NCBI GenBank assembly: GCA_004352715.1
Contig: SCFE01000013.1
Span: 867,207-931,206, forward strand
From: Hofstenia miamia
Taxonomy: Eukaryota > Xenacoelomorpha > Acoela
Reading direction: 5' to 3'
Length of the DNA: 64,000 nt
This document shows positions 24,721-35,149 of this stretch, piece by piece. Numbering within the stretch: the first letter of the stretch is position 1; each line of letters opens with the position of its first letter. The notes beneath the pieces were generated by a model. The model was not told the origin of the DNA. It ran no database searches and saw only the letters and a list, made by a program, of their open reading frames with translations. A program made the position numbers and the translations under genes.

Positions 24721-24828
24721 TTACCATCTTGGCTGCTTTGAATCTTCATTATATAATTGTCCAGAATAAGTAGACGATCTGCGTTTTTTATCATTTTCGG
24801 CTGGAGTCTTTTCAACTGGAGAATGATT
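24721..24828 (-). CDS. CPEB gene, terminal coding exon
   Basis: The acceptor tgtttag|AAT is at 24829-24830, and the exon runs 35 codons to TAA at 24721-24723. It opens NHSPVEKT and is rich in Lys/Arg/Ser. Joined in phase 0 to the ZZ exon (26914), it lines up with the HHSPLMRN-type tail that follows the ZZ domain in vertebrate CPEB1. Support: acceptor, phase, strand, order and tail similarity. Small exon, so moderate confidence. The intervening intron (24829-26913) holds the MITE copy at 25647. Confidence 0.65.
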   Translation of the reverse strand, partial: NHSPVEKTPAENDKKRRSSTYSGQLYNEDSKQPRW

Positions 24829-25646
24829 CTAAACATTTTTGTTACTGTATATTTTTATGTAAGTATTAAAAAACTTGTGTGGCAGCAAAACTTAAATTTG
24901 TCATACACTTTATAAATTTAGTTATAGTTTATTGAAATGTTCCGAGCCCAGTATAGCCAGTATGTAGTCCGCAGAAGTTAAATAGATGCCTTAAGTTATT
25001 TCACTACAGCGTGGTATAATTTTCTGTAAATAAAGCAATCAATTTAATTGGTTGCGGCCACATGATATTGCAAAAAGATTACGCTAAAAGACAGCTTAGT
25101 AAAATAAATTTGAACTTCAACAGTGTATGTTGCAGTGACTAGCTTCAGCATTAAGCGTTGAGTTTTAAATGTATCATCACTTTCCTAGAATTGTTTCTTT
25201 CATCAGAATTTGGGTCGGATTGCTTAACTAAGATTGGAAAATTCCAATATATTTCCTTGCTTCCTTTAATGATAATAAAAAACAAATTTAAAGCAAAAAC
25301 TTATAGTTATTTAGATTAAATCACGTAAAGAATTTCCTAAGTCTAGTAAAATGTAGACACACCCAACTTAACTAAGCCACACGACGTACACCTATGATAT
25401 GTTTTTCAAAAGAAATTATTCTGCAATTTTAAAATTACTAATTCATGTAGGCTAATTCTTCGAGTCAATTATTGATATCACAAAGCAAAAGCACATAGAT
25501 TCTTTTCTAGGGCAATCGAAATCTAAGGGATGCGCATAGTCTTTAACATTTGTACGAAATATAAAATATTTTAAGACTCTAGCTCACATAAGTCGATCAT
25601 TTAGGTGAGGCTTGTGATTGCACCATTTCAGCGCTTCTTACCTCAG

Positions 25647-25947
25647 CAGACTTGTCATCGAACCGAGCTTCTAACGACCGAGGCGAGCTGAGCTTGAGCA
25701 ATTCATTGGATATACAACGAGCCCAAAACAAGCGCCTTTATTAAGCCAAACAAATTTATAGTCCTGCTTGTTAATTTGATTATTCAGATTTTCATTTAAT
25801 ATATCTTTTTATAAACTTATTTTAAAATGTTTATTCAATAATAGGAAGAGCTATATAAAAAGTTCTAAGAGCAGAATATTTTCGAGCCGAAAATAATCAA
25901 AAGTAAGCCGACACGGGCTTAAAAATTGCGGCTCGTTGACAAGTCTG
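25647..25947. mobile_element. hAT-type MITE, GAGCCGAGC family, copy B
   Basis: 301 bp. Begins CAGACTTGTCATCGAACCG and ends CGGCTCGTTGACAAGTCTG, with TSD tacctcag (25639-25646) and tgcctcag (25948-25955), 7 of 8 identical. The interior shares several blocks with copy A (gatatacaacgagcccaaaac, ataataggaagagctat). It lies in the last CPEB intron. Confidence 0.8.
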
Positions 25948-25959
25948 TGCCTCAGTTAG

Positions 25960-26910
25960 CAAGTCCAAAAATAAATTGCTTAATGCACAAAAGAATATAT
26001 ATATATCATATTTTCAATTTATTAGGGAGCTAAATGCATCAAAGCGCGCATACCATCAAGTGATTAAAAAATTTAGATAATTATTGTTTTCTATATTTAC
26101 TCTGAAATTATACATAATACCAAAAGTTTCGATACAAGATAATACCTTGAAAACAATATGATTATTGTTTTCTGGTTTTTCATTGGATTTGCTAATGGCT
26201 TTTTAGGTGAGACACACTCACACATCGTGAAGCTATGATGCAAGCAGACATTGAGACATCATCTGTAAACATGGACTTTGGTTGGTCTTGATGATGCAAA
26301 CACATACAAGTTGTTCTGGTAGAATCAGTTGGTCCTCGGACTGAGGTCTTATAATTTTTGTCCACATGTGTTTACTTCACAGTTCAAAGCGCTTGGACGG
26401 GACTCACATAGTTTTTATTGAAAAAACAAAATATTTCAAGGTGGTTGTAATTCCCACGGAAATTAGATTGCCTCATTATCTTAACACTAGGTAGGGAAAG
26501 AATTTGAATATTTTTACAAAAATCAGAATTATCATTGAAAAAAAATTCTTATTTGCATGTACTTCAACCACAAGAAAATGTTTTAGTAGAAATCTTCATC
26601 ATGAGCGGGGCCAACGCCACAGATGTGTTTCTGCAAAAGCTTTCGAAATTTCTTTACAGGTTTGTATAAAATTGTTCAAAACATGGACAAATAGGGCTAA
26701 TTTCAATTGGCAGTTTCCAATCTTTACTTGGAAACGGACTTCCTAAAGCACTAGCAGATATTTATACTTTAAAATAGACAATTGGCATTTTTTAAAGTAG
26801 CAAATGAAATAAGAGTGATAAATCACTTGACTCCCTGTAAATCTTGGAAGTATTTTGTAAGATCCTACCCTACTATAATACATATTCTTATCTGAAAGAT
26901 AGACTATACA
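25960..26910. other. Intron sequence, nothing recognised
   Basis: Part of the last CPEB intron. Short frames occur on both strands (for example around 26504-26746 on +), but none resembles a known domain. Confidence 0.5.
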
Positions 26911-26913
26911 TAC

Positions 26914-27147
26914 CATTTTACTGAAGTGAGCCTTTGCGCAATTTTTACAAAAGTATTTTAAACAGTTGATTTCCTTACAGAATGTAGGTGCATTTGTTTG
27001 TGAGCATTCTGAACACAACTGATTATCCAAAATAAATGGCTTAATTTCTACTCTTTTATCACCATTTGACAAATGAAGTGTTACGTAGTGCGCAGACATC
27101 GCCAAAGTATAACTTGCTTTGTCTGCAAATACTACTCTACCAGTACC
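26914..27147 (-). CDS. CPEB gene, exon with end of RRM2 and ZZ zinc-binding domain
   Basis: 78 codons bounded by acceptor atatttag|GGT (27148-27149) and donor ATG|GTATGT (26912-26913), phase 0 at both ends. It starts GTGRVVFADKASYTLAMSAH (last strands of RRM2), passes KRVEIKPFILDNQLCSEC, and continues through the binuclear zinc (ZZ) domain: CSEC, FCKEINC, CLKYFCKNC, AHF. The KRVEIKP and LDNQLCSEC run is closer to the CPEB2-4/Orb2 group than to CPEB1. The usual Trp between the last Cys and His (CW..HS) is missing here (CAKAHF). The ZZ domain in CPEB proteins helps RNA and partner binding. Confidence 0.92.
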
Positions 27148-27149
27148 CT

Positions 27150-28010
27150 AAATATAATAAAATATTGTCAAATTCAAAATAGAATTAAATTGATCGAATT
27201 GATTTTGCTATGAATGTTTTAATAAAATTCGATTTAATATATAGCATAGCTGTAATGGAGATGATATTTCTATCCCCATCCTAACCTAATCCCCATGTAA
27301 TTGCTAATGGGATCTCCACTCAATCCCCATCCCCAAAGCAATATCTGAAAAATTACCATTAAATCCCACTTGTATAAAATGTATTAGAAAATGAAGAATT
27401 GAAGTACAAATTTAGCATGTGAATTAAATAAAAAATATAATGGCACAATTTGATTAAATTCAATCAATTTTGAACTACATACAAATATTACCTGCTCTTC
27501 ATGATTCTGATTGATTGTATTTGAACATTAATTTTGGATGATTATATCAAGTAGTAATGTCTAATAGATCAAATAATAACATTAAATTGTATTATAACGC
27601 TTTAAAATACAAACTAAACTCCGAATCGCTATTTGATGGGACGGACTCCAAATTCTCACAATAAACAAGAGCAACTGACTGAATCTTCTTATATAGATTA
27701 GCTTACACCTTAGCTTTACTTCAAAGCACCAGGGCCATCAATTTATTAGACTTTGCGAATACATAGGGAATTATATTTAATCATGTGTTTAGTGCAAGTC
27801 TAACATACTTATACATTCCTGGATGCTAATCATACTGATTGAATACACATAGAACATTATAGTTTGGATGAGAAACAGTATCTAATGATATTCTCAAAAA
27901 GTAGGAAAAAATACCCAATGAGATTCCTATAGGGATGCAACTGTCCTCATCTCACCCTACTCCATCCCTATCCCCATCCCAACCCAACGGCGGCTACAGT
28001 ATATACAAAA
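27150..28010. other. CPEB intron; repeat with tccccatcc motifs at both ends
   Basis: Clusters of atccccatcc-type motifs at ~27272-27338 and ~27945-27988 enclose an AT-rich middle, suggesting a small dispersed repeat of about 0.73 kb. The motifs are in the same orientation, and no clear inverted termini or TSD were found. Confidence 0.35.
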
Positions 28011-28959
28011 GCAGTGGCTTGAAATAGCATTCTGCGAGACCAGAATATTATTGATCCCAGTCCAATTTAGTCAGCATATGGAATTTGGTCCCGATCTCGT
28101 TTCATGCTGGACCAACAAAATTTTCAAGTCCAGTGGTCTCTTGGGGTAACATTTTTGTCCCAATTCTGTACAAGTTTTGTTCCGGACTCGTTTTGTATGC
28201 TTGCCCGTTGGTGTCTGTACTGTACGTCATTTTCTGGTCTTGTTCTGAGACAGAATGTGCACATATGCATACATTTTAGAACCATGCGCAGTTTATTTTC
28301 TCGTAGTCGGCGGCGGCGTAGACGTCGATCACATTAATTGCGGCGTTACACCGATTTTACTGAATCATCTTTGCATCCGTAATCTGAACTTTTGTACCAT
28401 AAACATCTAATTATGTAATAATGATGATTAATAATAAACATTTTGCCACATTTATTTGATATAGTAAGCCCTAAGAGAAACATAAATCTCTGGTATAATA
28501 ATTTTTTTCAAATTCATCACCAATTGCGACAGTCTCCAAAATCAAAATTATTTAAATAAAAATTATTAAATAACAATATTTAACCAGAATTATTCGATGT
28601 ACCAAGCCCTAACATAATTAAAAGTCTTGGAACAAAATCTAATTTAATATCTGAGCTGTTATAATCCAAAAAATTTAACACAATTTAACGCAATGAGACA
28701 TGAAATGACAAATATCAATTTAGAATGCATTAAAAAATCTGTAAAGAAATCTCTTATAATAGCAATTTTTAGAAATATATTTTTGAGATTTCGTAGCAAC
28801 AAATGATTAAAACCTACCATCAGAAAGTAAATTCGAATATACATTTATATACATAATTTATTTACTTAATATTTTTATATTGCTTTATAATGCTTTAATT
28901 TTTAAGTTAACGTGAGAATAGAAAACAAAGAGCAACAGATACACATCTAATATTAAAGA

Positions 28960-29435
28960 CTAATGTGTGCTTTACAAATGTCATCGTTGTCATGAATGAA
29001 AATCGTTAAATTCACACGATCTGATCGAAGTGAACTTCTTTTAAAAGTGACAACTACTCCTCCTATGGTCCATAAACTCTGAACAAAAGCAGCTGTTGCA
29101 GGAATACCAAAAATAAATTTTTCTAAATTAGCCAGAGGGGGAAAGCGACTAACATTATTTTTTCACCTCTTCAGAATACCTAAACAATCTTCTTTTCAAA
29201 TTTTTTCTCTCAAATACGTTTTGACCTCGGTACTAAAAGTATTTTAAATAGTTGAGCTGCTGCAATATTTATTTATTAATTCTAATTTTTTTCTTCCATT
29301 CAGCCATTGGTTCAAAATTTCAGCATTTGGGCCATCATCAGTATTTATGTTGTTATTATTATTATCTCCCACCTCATCAGATGATCCTATTTCGAGCTCA
29401 TTTCCTAATTCTTTTGAAAAATACGCTGCTCTCAT
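28960..29435 (-). pseudogene. hAT transposase C-terminal remnant within a CPEB intron
   Basis: The minus strand around 29170-28960 reads FPPLANLEKFIFGIPATAAF, VVVTFKRSSLRSDRVNLTIF, IHDND. This is the hAT dimerisation-domain pattern (P-x-LA, IPA, G-x-x-x-T-x-KRS-L, N-LxIFxHDN) with the usual SERxFS serine block altered (FVQSLWT). A frame at 29435-29244 upstream (acidic, Asn-rich, ending NQWLNGRKK) may be the preceding part. Partial inverted ends at ~28029-28050 and ~30243-30272 (CATTC..GAGACCA, AGAATATT) suggest a ~2.2-kb element. Decayed. Confidence 0.6.
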
Positions 29436-30401
29436 TTCACTGCATTCATTTATTAAATATTTTTCTAAAATTTATGACTTTTTCATGCTTCTATCAGGCG
29501 TGGGGGGAGGTGCTGCAGCTATGTTTAGACCAGCCGTAGGCAACCTTTCTTCAAATTTATTTGTAATTGATATTTCAAAGGCTTTTATATAAGGAGGGCC
29601 ATTTTGCGACGCCAAAAATTACTTTTATGTACCCGCCTTGAAAATTGATTAAAATGGTGCAATATTTCCAATTTATTCAATAAGATTTGCCTTACAATTA
29701 CTTTTCCATAAACATGCTTACGCTCACTGTCATTTCTATCGATTATTAGTTTTCGATAGCAATAACTTATTTTTACATTTTCAGCTAAAAGAAATCTATG
29801 AAAAGCTAACAATCAGTTAGAAATTTATATATAATTATCATTTTACATCCATTCAAACATAGATCCTACAGATATGTTTTTCGAGATATGACTTTTTGAA
29901 GTTGTCAGCAATTACTCTTTAGATTTAAAATAAACAACTGAACAAAATTAAGGCGTGAATGTCTCAATATTAGGTAATTCGCCGAGAGGTTTCGGCGGCG
30001 TCGACGCATTTACAAAAACATCTTCGCGGCGGCGGTAGCAAGTTGAAAACTAAATGGAAATATTAAATTCATGTTTCCGTTTGGTAATATGCAAACATAA
30101 ACGAATTTGTTCCACTCCTCGTTGAAATTGAAAAATTGGTTCTGCACCGTACTGCTTACATCCCATGTTTTGTTCTACTAAATTCTAGTGTGGTCCAACG
30201 GCATAATCTCAATTTTGACAAAATTTGGCAAATTTATGGGGAATATTCTGAATCCGTGGTCTCATCGGAATGAATGATCCCGCTTAATCTTAATTTATAG
30301 CATTAATTTGTAAAAATAACCTTTGTTTATTGTAAATTATGAAAAATTTATGCTTAAAGCTTAAATACTAATCCATAGCTAATTTATTTTGTAATACATA
30401 C

Positions 30402-30593
30402 TTTGGGATACCTATATTCTGGATCAATATCAATTCCTGCATAAAGAACCTGGCCATAATGTGTAGCGATATGATAGGCTAATTCACTAGCTTTAGTCGT
30501 GCGATGCAAGCCACCGACAAAGATTGTAAGAAGATTGTTGGTCATGCCTTTGTTTAAATACCAATCACAATCCGCAAGATCCCATGGACGAAT
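30402..30593 (-). CDS. CPEB gene, exon with inter-RRM linker and first half of RRM2
   Basis: 64 codons between acceptor aatttag|ATT (30594-30595) and donor AAA|GTATGT (30400-30401), phase 0. Sequence features in order: IRPWDLADCDWYL (linker, matching the IRPWNL of CPEB2-4), then LTIFVGGLHRTTKASELAYH (RNP2 of RRM2), and YAGIDIDPEYRYPK, matching the CYAGIDTDPELKYPK block of the family. The next exon supplies RNP1 (GTGRVVF). Confidence 0.92.
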
Positions 30594-31398
30594 CTAAATT
30601 AGTTTTTATCAAAGTTCTCGTGCTGACCAAACATGCGTGAGATTATTGAATAGCACATTCAAAGTTAAAACAACTACAAGAACGAAACGTTTCATTGATT
30701 GCTAGCACTTAAGAAATGACATAAGATCATGCATGCTTTTATTTAGATTGGTAATAAAGATCTAATCCGCATTGCCGGTATGCGATAGAAAATCTGACTT
30801 TATAATGTTTCAATTTGTCGTTCTATAATAAATTGTTGCACTATCTCAATTTATAATTTTACCGATTTCCCAGATTCTCTTAAAATCTATATATAAGACT
30901 AATTTATGAGAATTAGAAAAAAAACAAATATAACTCATAACGAACGGAATGTCGTAAATTAGAAATGGAGTTTAAAAAATTTCGGAGCAGATAAAAATTA
31001 TTTTTTCAAAAACTTCTATGCAAAACATCGCATTCATAGTAATCATGTCCGTACATTTTGAAACTGTAACTAATGTTTAAGCCATCAATGAGACATTAAA
31101 ATTCATAACTTCAATTATGTTGAACCGCTTCAGTTTTGAAAAAATTCATTACCAACTCTTGGCACATTCATAAAACCTCAGACACCTTTTAAAATTTTCA
31201 TCTTTGTAAACTATAAGTTAAACAATTTTTAAAATTTTAAGAAGCATGCTCTAGATTTTAATTACTTTCCAAATCAATGTAATACCTAACAATCGATGAA
31301 TTTCTGTGTACAGTGTACATGTACATATGAAATACATTGGGAAATGCTAATTGATTTAATAGCAACCAACGTGAGAAAAATTTCAAAGTTAAGAGTAC

Positions 31399-31737
31399 CT
31401 CAACTTTCTTTTGCGGCATCATTAAACTTGGAAGGAACATATAGAATTTATCTGCACTAATATCACAATTCTTAATAAGAGATTGAACACTGGAATCATG
31501 TTTAAAACGAAGGAACACATAGCCCTTGCGAGGTAGATCCGAATCGTTAGTTGACATTTGGTGCGGCCAAGTTACTTCTACTGTACCAAATTTTTGGAAG
31601 AACACAGTTAAGTCTCTTCTGTTAAGATGAGCAGGCAGCCCACCAACGAAAACTTTGCGGGAAAACCTCTTCTGTGAGATATCGTAAGTTATGGTTGGTG
31701 GGGGTTGAGGTAATAGATTCCTGATATCAAGAACTGG
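31399..31737 (-). CDS. CPEB-family RNA-binding translational regulator, exon with RRM1
   Basis: 113 codons, acceptor atttag|CCA (31738-31739), donor GAG|GTACTC (31397-31398), phase 0. A Pro-rich lead-in is followed by SRKVFVGGLPAHLNR (RNP2 of RRM1), VTWPHQM, and KGYVFLRFKHDSSVQSLI (RNP1), the arrangement specific to CPEB RRM1. Joined to 30402-30593, 26914-27147 and 24721-24828 it gives RRM1-RRM2-ZZ in canonical order, about 290 residues. CPEB proteins bind U-rich elements in mRNA 3' UTRs and control cytoplasmic polyadenylation and translation in germ cells and neurons. Long introns carry MITE and hAT insertions. The N-terminal regulatory region is not assured; see 43318-43455. Confidence 0.93.
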
Positions 31738-31739
31738 CT

Positions 31740-32265
31740 AAATACATATGTAGCACGAATTCTCGTAATATAAGTAGGCCTTGAATTCAGCCAAGCACTG
31801 CTAAATATTAATAAGGTATCATATAGAGTTGCCCTTACAAACACATTGCAACTAAATTAGTAATAGAAAAATTAACACGTTTCTTTAAGTTAAACAGATA
31901 CATTAATCAATGTGTTATATGAAAATTCGAAAAAAGAGTGTACTGTATATATACATATAACTATGATAAAGCTATGAGACGCATGTGATTTGTAGACACA
32001 GATAAAGTTGAAGTGATTTCTGTGACTATAGGGAACATGCATATTATTATTATTTATTCCTTAGATCAAAAATCTCTCAAAAAGCCAGATTAATTGTAAA
32101 GCAACTACTAAATATGGTTAGCACAACTATACAGACATTTTAAATAAGGTCTTCAACACATAAGTACTTCGTTTGGAGTTTTAAAATCTCTTTAAAGAAG
32201 CATTAGTATATTCCCCATTGTTATAATCAGAAACTAGGGGCAAACTAGAAAACTTAACAATTCTA
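31740..32265. other. No recognised feature
   Basis: AT-rich sequence upstream of the RRM1 exon on the minus strand, probably intron. No coding similarity. Confidence 0.5.
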
Positions 32266-32270
32266 ATCAA

Positions 32271-32593
32271 AGATGGACACGGGTGCGGTGCAGTACGGGT
32301 ACTGAATTTCAAATGCCCTGCAGGTTGCGTTGCGGGTGGACATTTTTATTTTGTTACATGTGTAATACTAACCTAATAAATATTTATTATACTACGAAGT
32401 CTATATAATATATTATATTTGATATCATTTACTCAGTTAAGCAAAATTAATAGAAAGTCAATTCGGTGATTGATATTTTTTGGCTTAATTAATTGAAATG
32501 ACAAGCGACATTGAGAAAATTGCGGGTGTGGGTGAATTTTTCTAACAGATATGCGGGTGGGTGCGGTCATAAAAAATTACACCCGCGTCAATC
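32271..32593. repeat. Small element with GGGTGCGG-rich inverted ends (MITE-like)
   Basis: The left end agatggacacgggtgcggt and the reverse complement of the right end, agattgacgcgggtgtaat, agree at about 14 of 19 positions. Extra gcgggtg motifs lie near both ends (32325-32340, 32520-32562), in sharp contrast to the AT-rich interior. Probable non-autonomous DNA transposon. TSD not identified. Confidence 0.5.
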
Positions 32594-32599
32594 TATATA

Positions 32600-34090
32600 T
32601 ATATATATTGAAACAACAACTGCAAGTGTTTTGAATTTCACTGTAAAAGAGTTTCGATTCAAACTTCTGTAGAAATGTTTCATTTCATATAACAATACTT
32701 TAAAAATATTTTTATTGAAAATTTTATTTTCGAAGCAGTTTACACCGTTTAGATATATGTACGTCTTTGATACCACAAAAAAATTCGGAATATCAATAAT
32801 TGAACATAAGCTATCTTTTTGCAAATCTGTACAAATTTCACTCTTTGTATGTAAAAAACTTTTATAGAAAACTATGGAGATCAGATAGTATAATAAATGA
32901 ATAACAAAATAACTTAAAAATTAGATATAATTAATAAAAAATTCTCATTCAAAAATGCACTCGATGTATTTACGTGAACATACAAATTGATAGAAAATAT
33001 CATTGAATAAAAAGTGCACGGACCTATAAACGTAACAGAAGTTTTTCATAAAAATTGTAAAAATTAAATACGAAGAATTGCAACGTACTTGAGGCCTTAT
33101 TACACTGCAGTTCTTGTATTTAGACAAACCTACTCTTCAGTATGATGTCTAAATGCAAAATGAGTTCAAAATATGAAACGCATGGCGTCTGTTAATATTT
33201 GATGAGTATAATAGATAATAAACATTGCTCATACCTCTTTTAAGTATGAAGAACAAATAGGTAATTCAGGTATAGATATATATATAATTATTTATGTATT
33301 AAGAGCATTGTTACACATAAGTATAAAAAGTTTTCATTAAATGAATTTATTCCCAATTACACCATTATTGTAAACAAATTGAAAGTTGTTCAAATGCTAA
33401 TGTTGCCCATTTAAAGTACCTTTTACAGAAAATTATTAATGCATTCAAAGTATTCTTTGAAACTTTCCGAAGTGATAAAAAGCATCGATGAAATCATTTC
33501 GTTACTCAGCATTTGGATATTTTCAGAAGGGATTTAAAAGAGTTTCCATTAAAATTTTCTTCATGGTAGTAATGTAATGGTTGACATTGTTGCGATTTAT
33601 CCTCTCATCAATCTCTGGCCAAACGTTTTTCAAGCTCTTGAACGTATGTGTTATCGCTCTAATCTTTAAATGAAGAGCTTTGTGGGGCAATGACGTTAAT
33701 GATCAATTTATCCTGTTCGTCTTGAATCATACATCCATGAATACCATTTCCGAAATTTTGTGCTTTGCTTTTCGAGGTGTCAGAATTCCTCAATTGCCAA
33801 TGAGAATCACGTAGGGTTTGAAATTTTCGCAATGGCCACAATTTCCGCTTAGTATATCGATTCTAGAGGCGTCACACAATGTACGTGGGTGATTACTACT
33901 ATGTACCATCATTCCAATAATCTTATTTGCTAATTTCAGATCTGCCGCAATGACGTTTTTGTTGAAATGTCATTTAAGCCTAGCTTATCCCATTGCCTTC
34001 GACAATTCTACAAGAGTAATTCGGACATGAATGACAATCAAGGTATGTGTGAATTAAAAGGAAAAATATTTGTGTATTATGTTAAAGGCA
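32600..34090. other. No recognised gene
   Basis: AT-rich. A short minus-strand frame at 33659-33841 (ends IAPQSSSFKD) resembles nothing I know. Probably upstream intron of the CPEB gene if the exon at 43318 belongs to it. Confidence 0.45.
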
Positions 34091-34103
34091 TAAATATTTC
34101 AAC

Positions 34104-35146
34104 ATGCACAAATTAAACAACAACAGTGAAAAAACTGAATTTTGCATCTTGAATCCTCAGGGGAAAAGTGAATTCCTACCCAATTCTTCACTTACTTTTA
34201 ATAAAGCCTCAATCTCCCCTAAAGAATCCTTCAAATATCTTGGTATAACTATTGACTCAAAATTAACATACAAGCAGCAAGTAAAAGAAATTTTAAAACG
34301 CATTGCAATGAGTATTAAAACATTATCACACGTAGCTGAACATTTACCCTCTGCCATTATGATTCAATTATTTCATGCTCTAGTAATGAGTCATCTTAAT
34401 TATGCAAATACACTTTTTTCAAGCTTAAATGAATCATTAGTAAAAAAACTTACAATACAATTAAAATGGGCATTGAATGTTTGTCAGAAAAACTGCTCCA
34501 AAACAAGAAATTACATTTTGTCATCTTTGCTGTTTCCAAATCAACTCTTTATTTTTAATATTTTGATAAAGTTTTTTAAAATAACAAATCAATTACCTCC
34601 TTATAATTCAATATCATTTCCAAACNNNNNNNNNNNNNNNNNNNNNNNNNNNNNNNNNNNNNNNNNNNNNNNNNNNNNNNNNNNNNNNNNNNNNNNNNNN
34701 NNNNNNNNNNNNNNNNNNNNNNNNNNNNNNNNNNNNNNNNNTTTTTCATAAGCGCAATATAAGAACTAATCATTATACTAGCATTAAATTTCGTAAAAAA
34801 ATCAAGCAACAGTCTTTTATTAATGTTGCAATTCGCAATTGGAATCGATTACCAAGTGAAATTAAAATGATTAAGAGTGCAATTACGTTTAAAAGAAAAT
34901 TAAAAGCATTTATGTTGAAGGAAAAATTCATTTTGTGTAAATCATGGTTAGGATTCAAATTTTACAATAAAGATTATACAATAACGCGCAATTAATTTCC
35001 ATAGCCTGAACAGAACAGATTTTGTAGTCCTATTTTTTTTGTAAATATAATTATTTGTTATCATTCTTGACGCTATTCAGATAATAACCAGTTTTGTAAT
35101 TGAAAATATTATCTGAATAAAGAATTTCTTATCTTATCTTATCTTC
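34104..35146 (+). pseudogene. LINE ORF2 C-terminus and 3' UTR (L2-like), 5'-truncated
   Basis: Translation gives NNNSEKTEFCIL, FKYLGITIDSKLTYKQQ, LFHALVMSHLNYAN, the region after the RT active site of L2/CR1 LINEs. A 116-N gap (34626-34741) follows, then FHKRNIRTNHYTSIKF, AIRNWNRLPSEIK and FKRKLKAFMLKEKF to a stop near 34995. The 3' UTR carries gacgctattc (35069-35078), a perfect 11-bp stem (35075-35085 with 35108-35118) and an (ATCTT)n tail ending near 35146. The 5' end (RT fingers, palm, endonuclease) is missing, as expected from incomplete reverse transcription. The reading frame that remains is intact. Confidence 0.85.
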
Positions 35147-35149
35147 TAT

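Noticed and set aside
28104-28337. Plus-strand frame ending in an Arg-rich run (RSRRRRRRRSH)
   Set aside because: The Arg run comes from a GGCGGCGGCG-type patch in a transposon-like region; no splice or homology support for a real gene.
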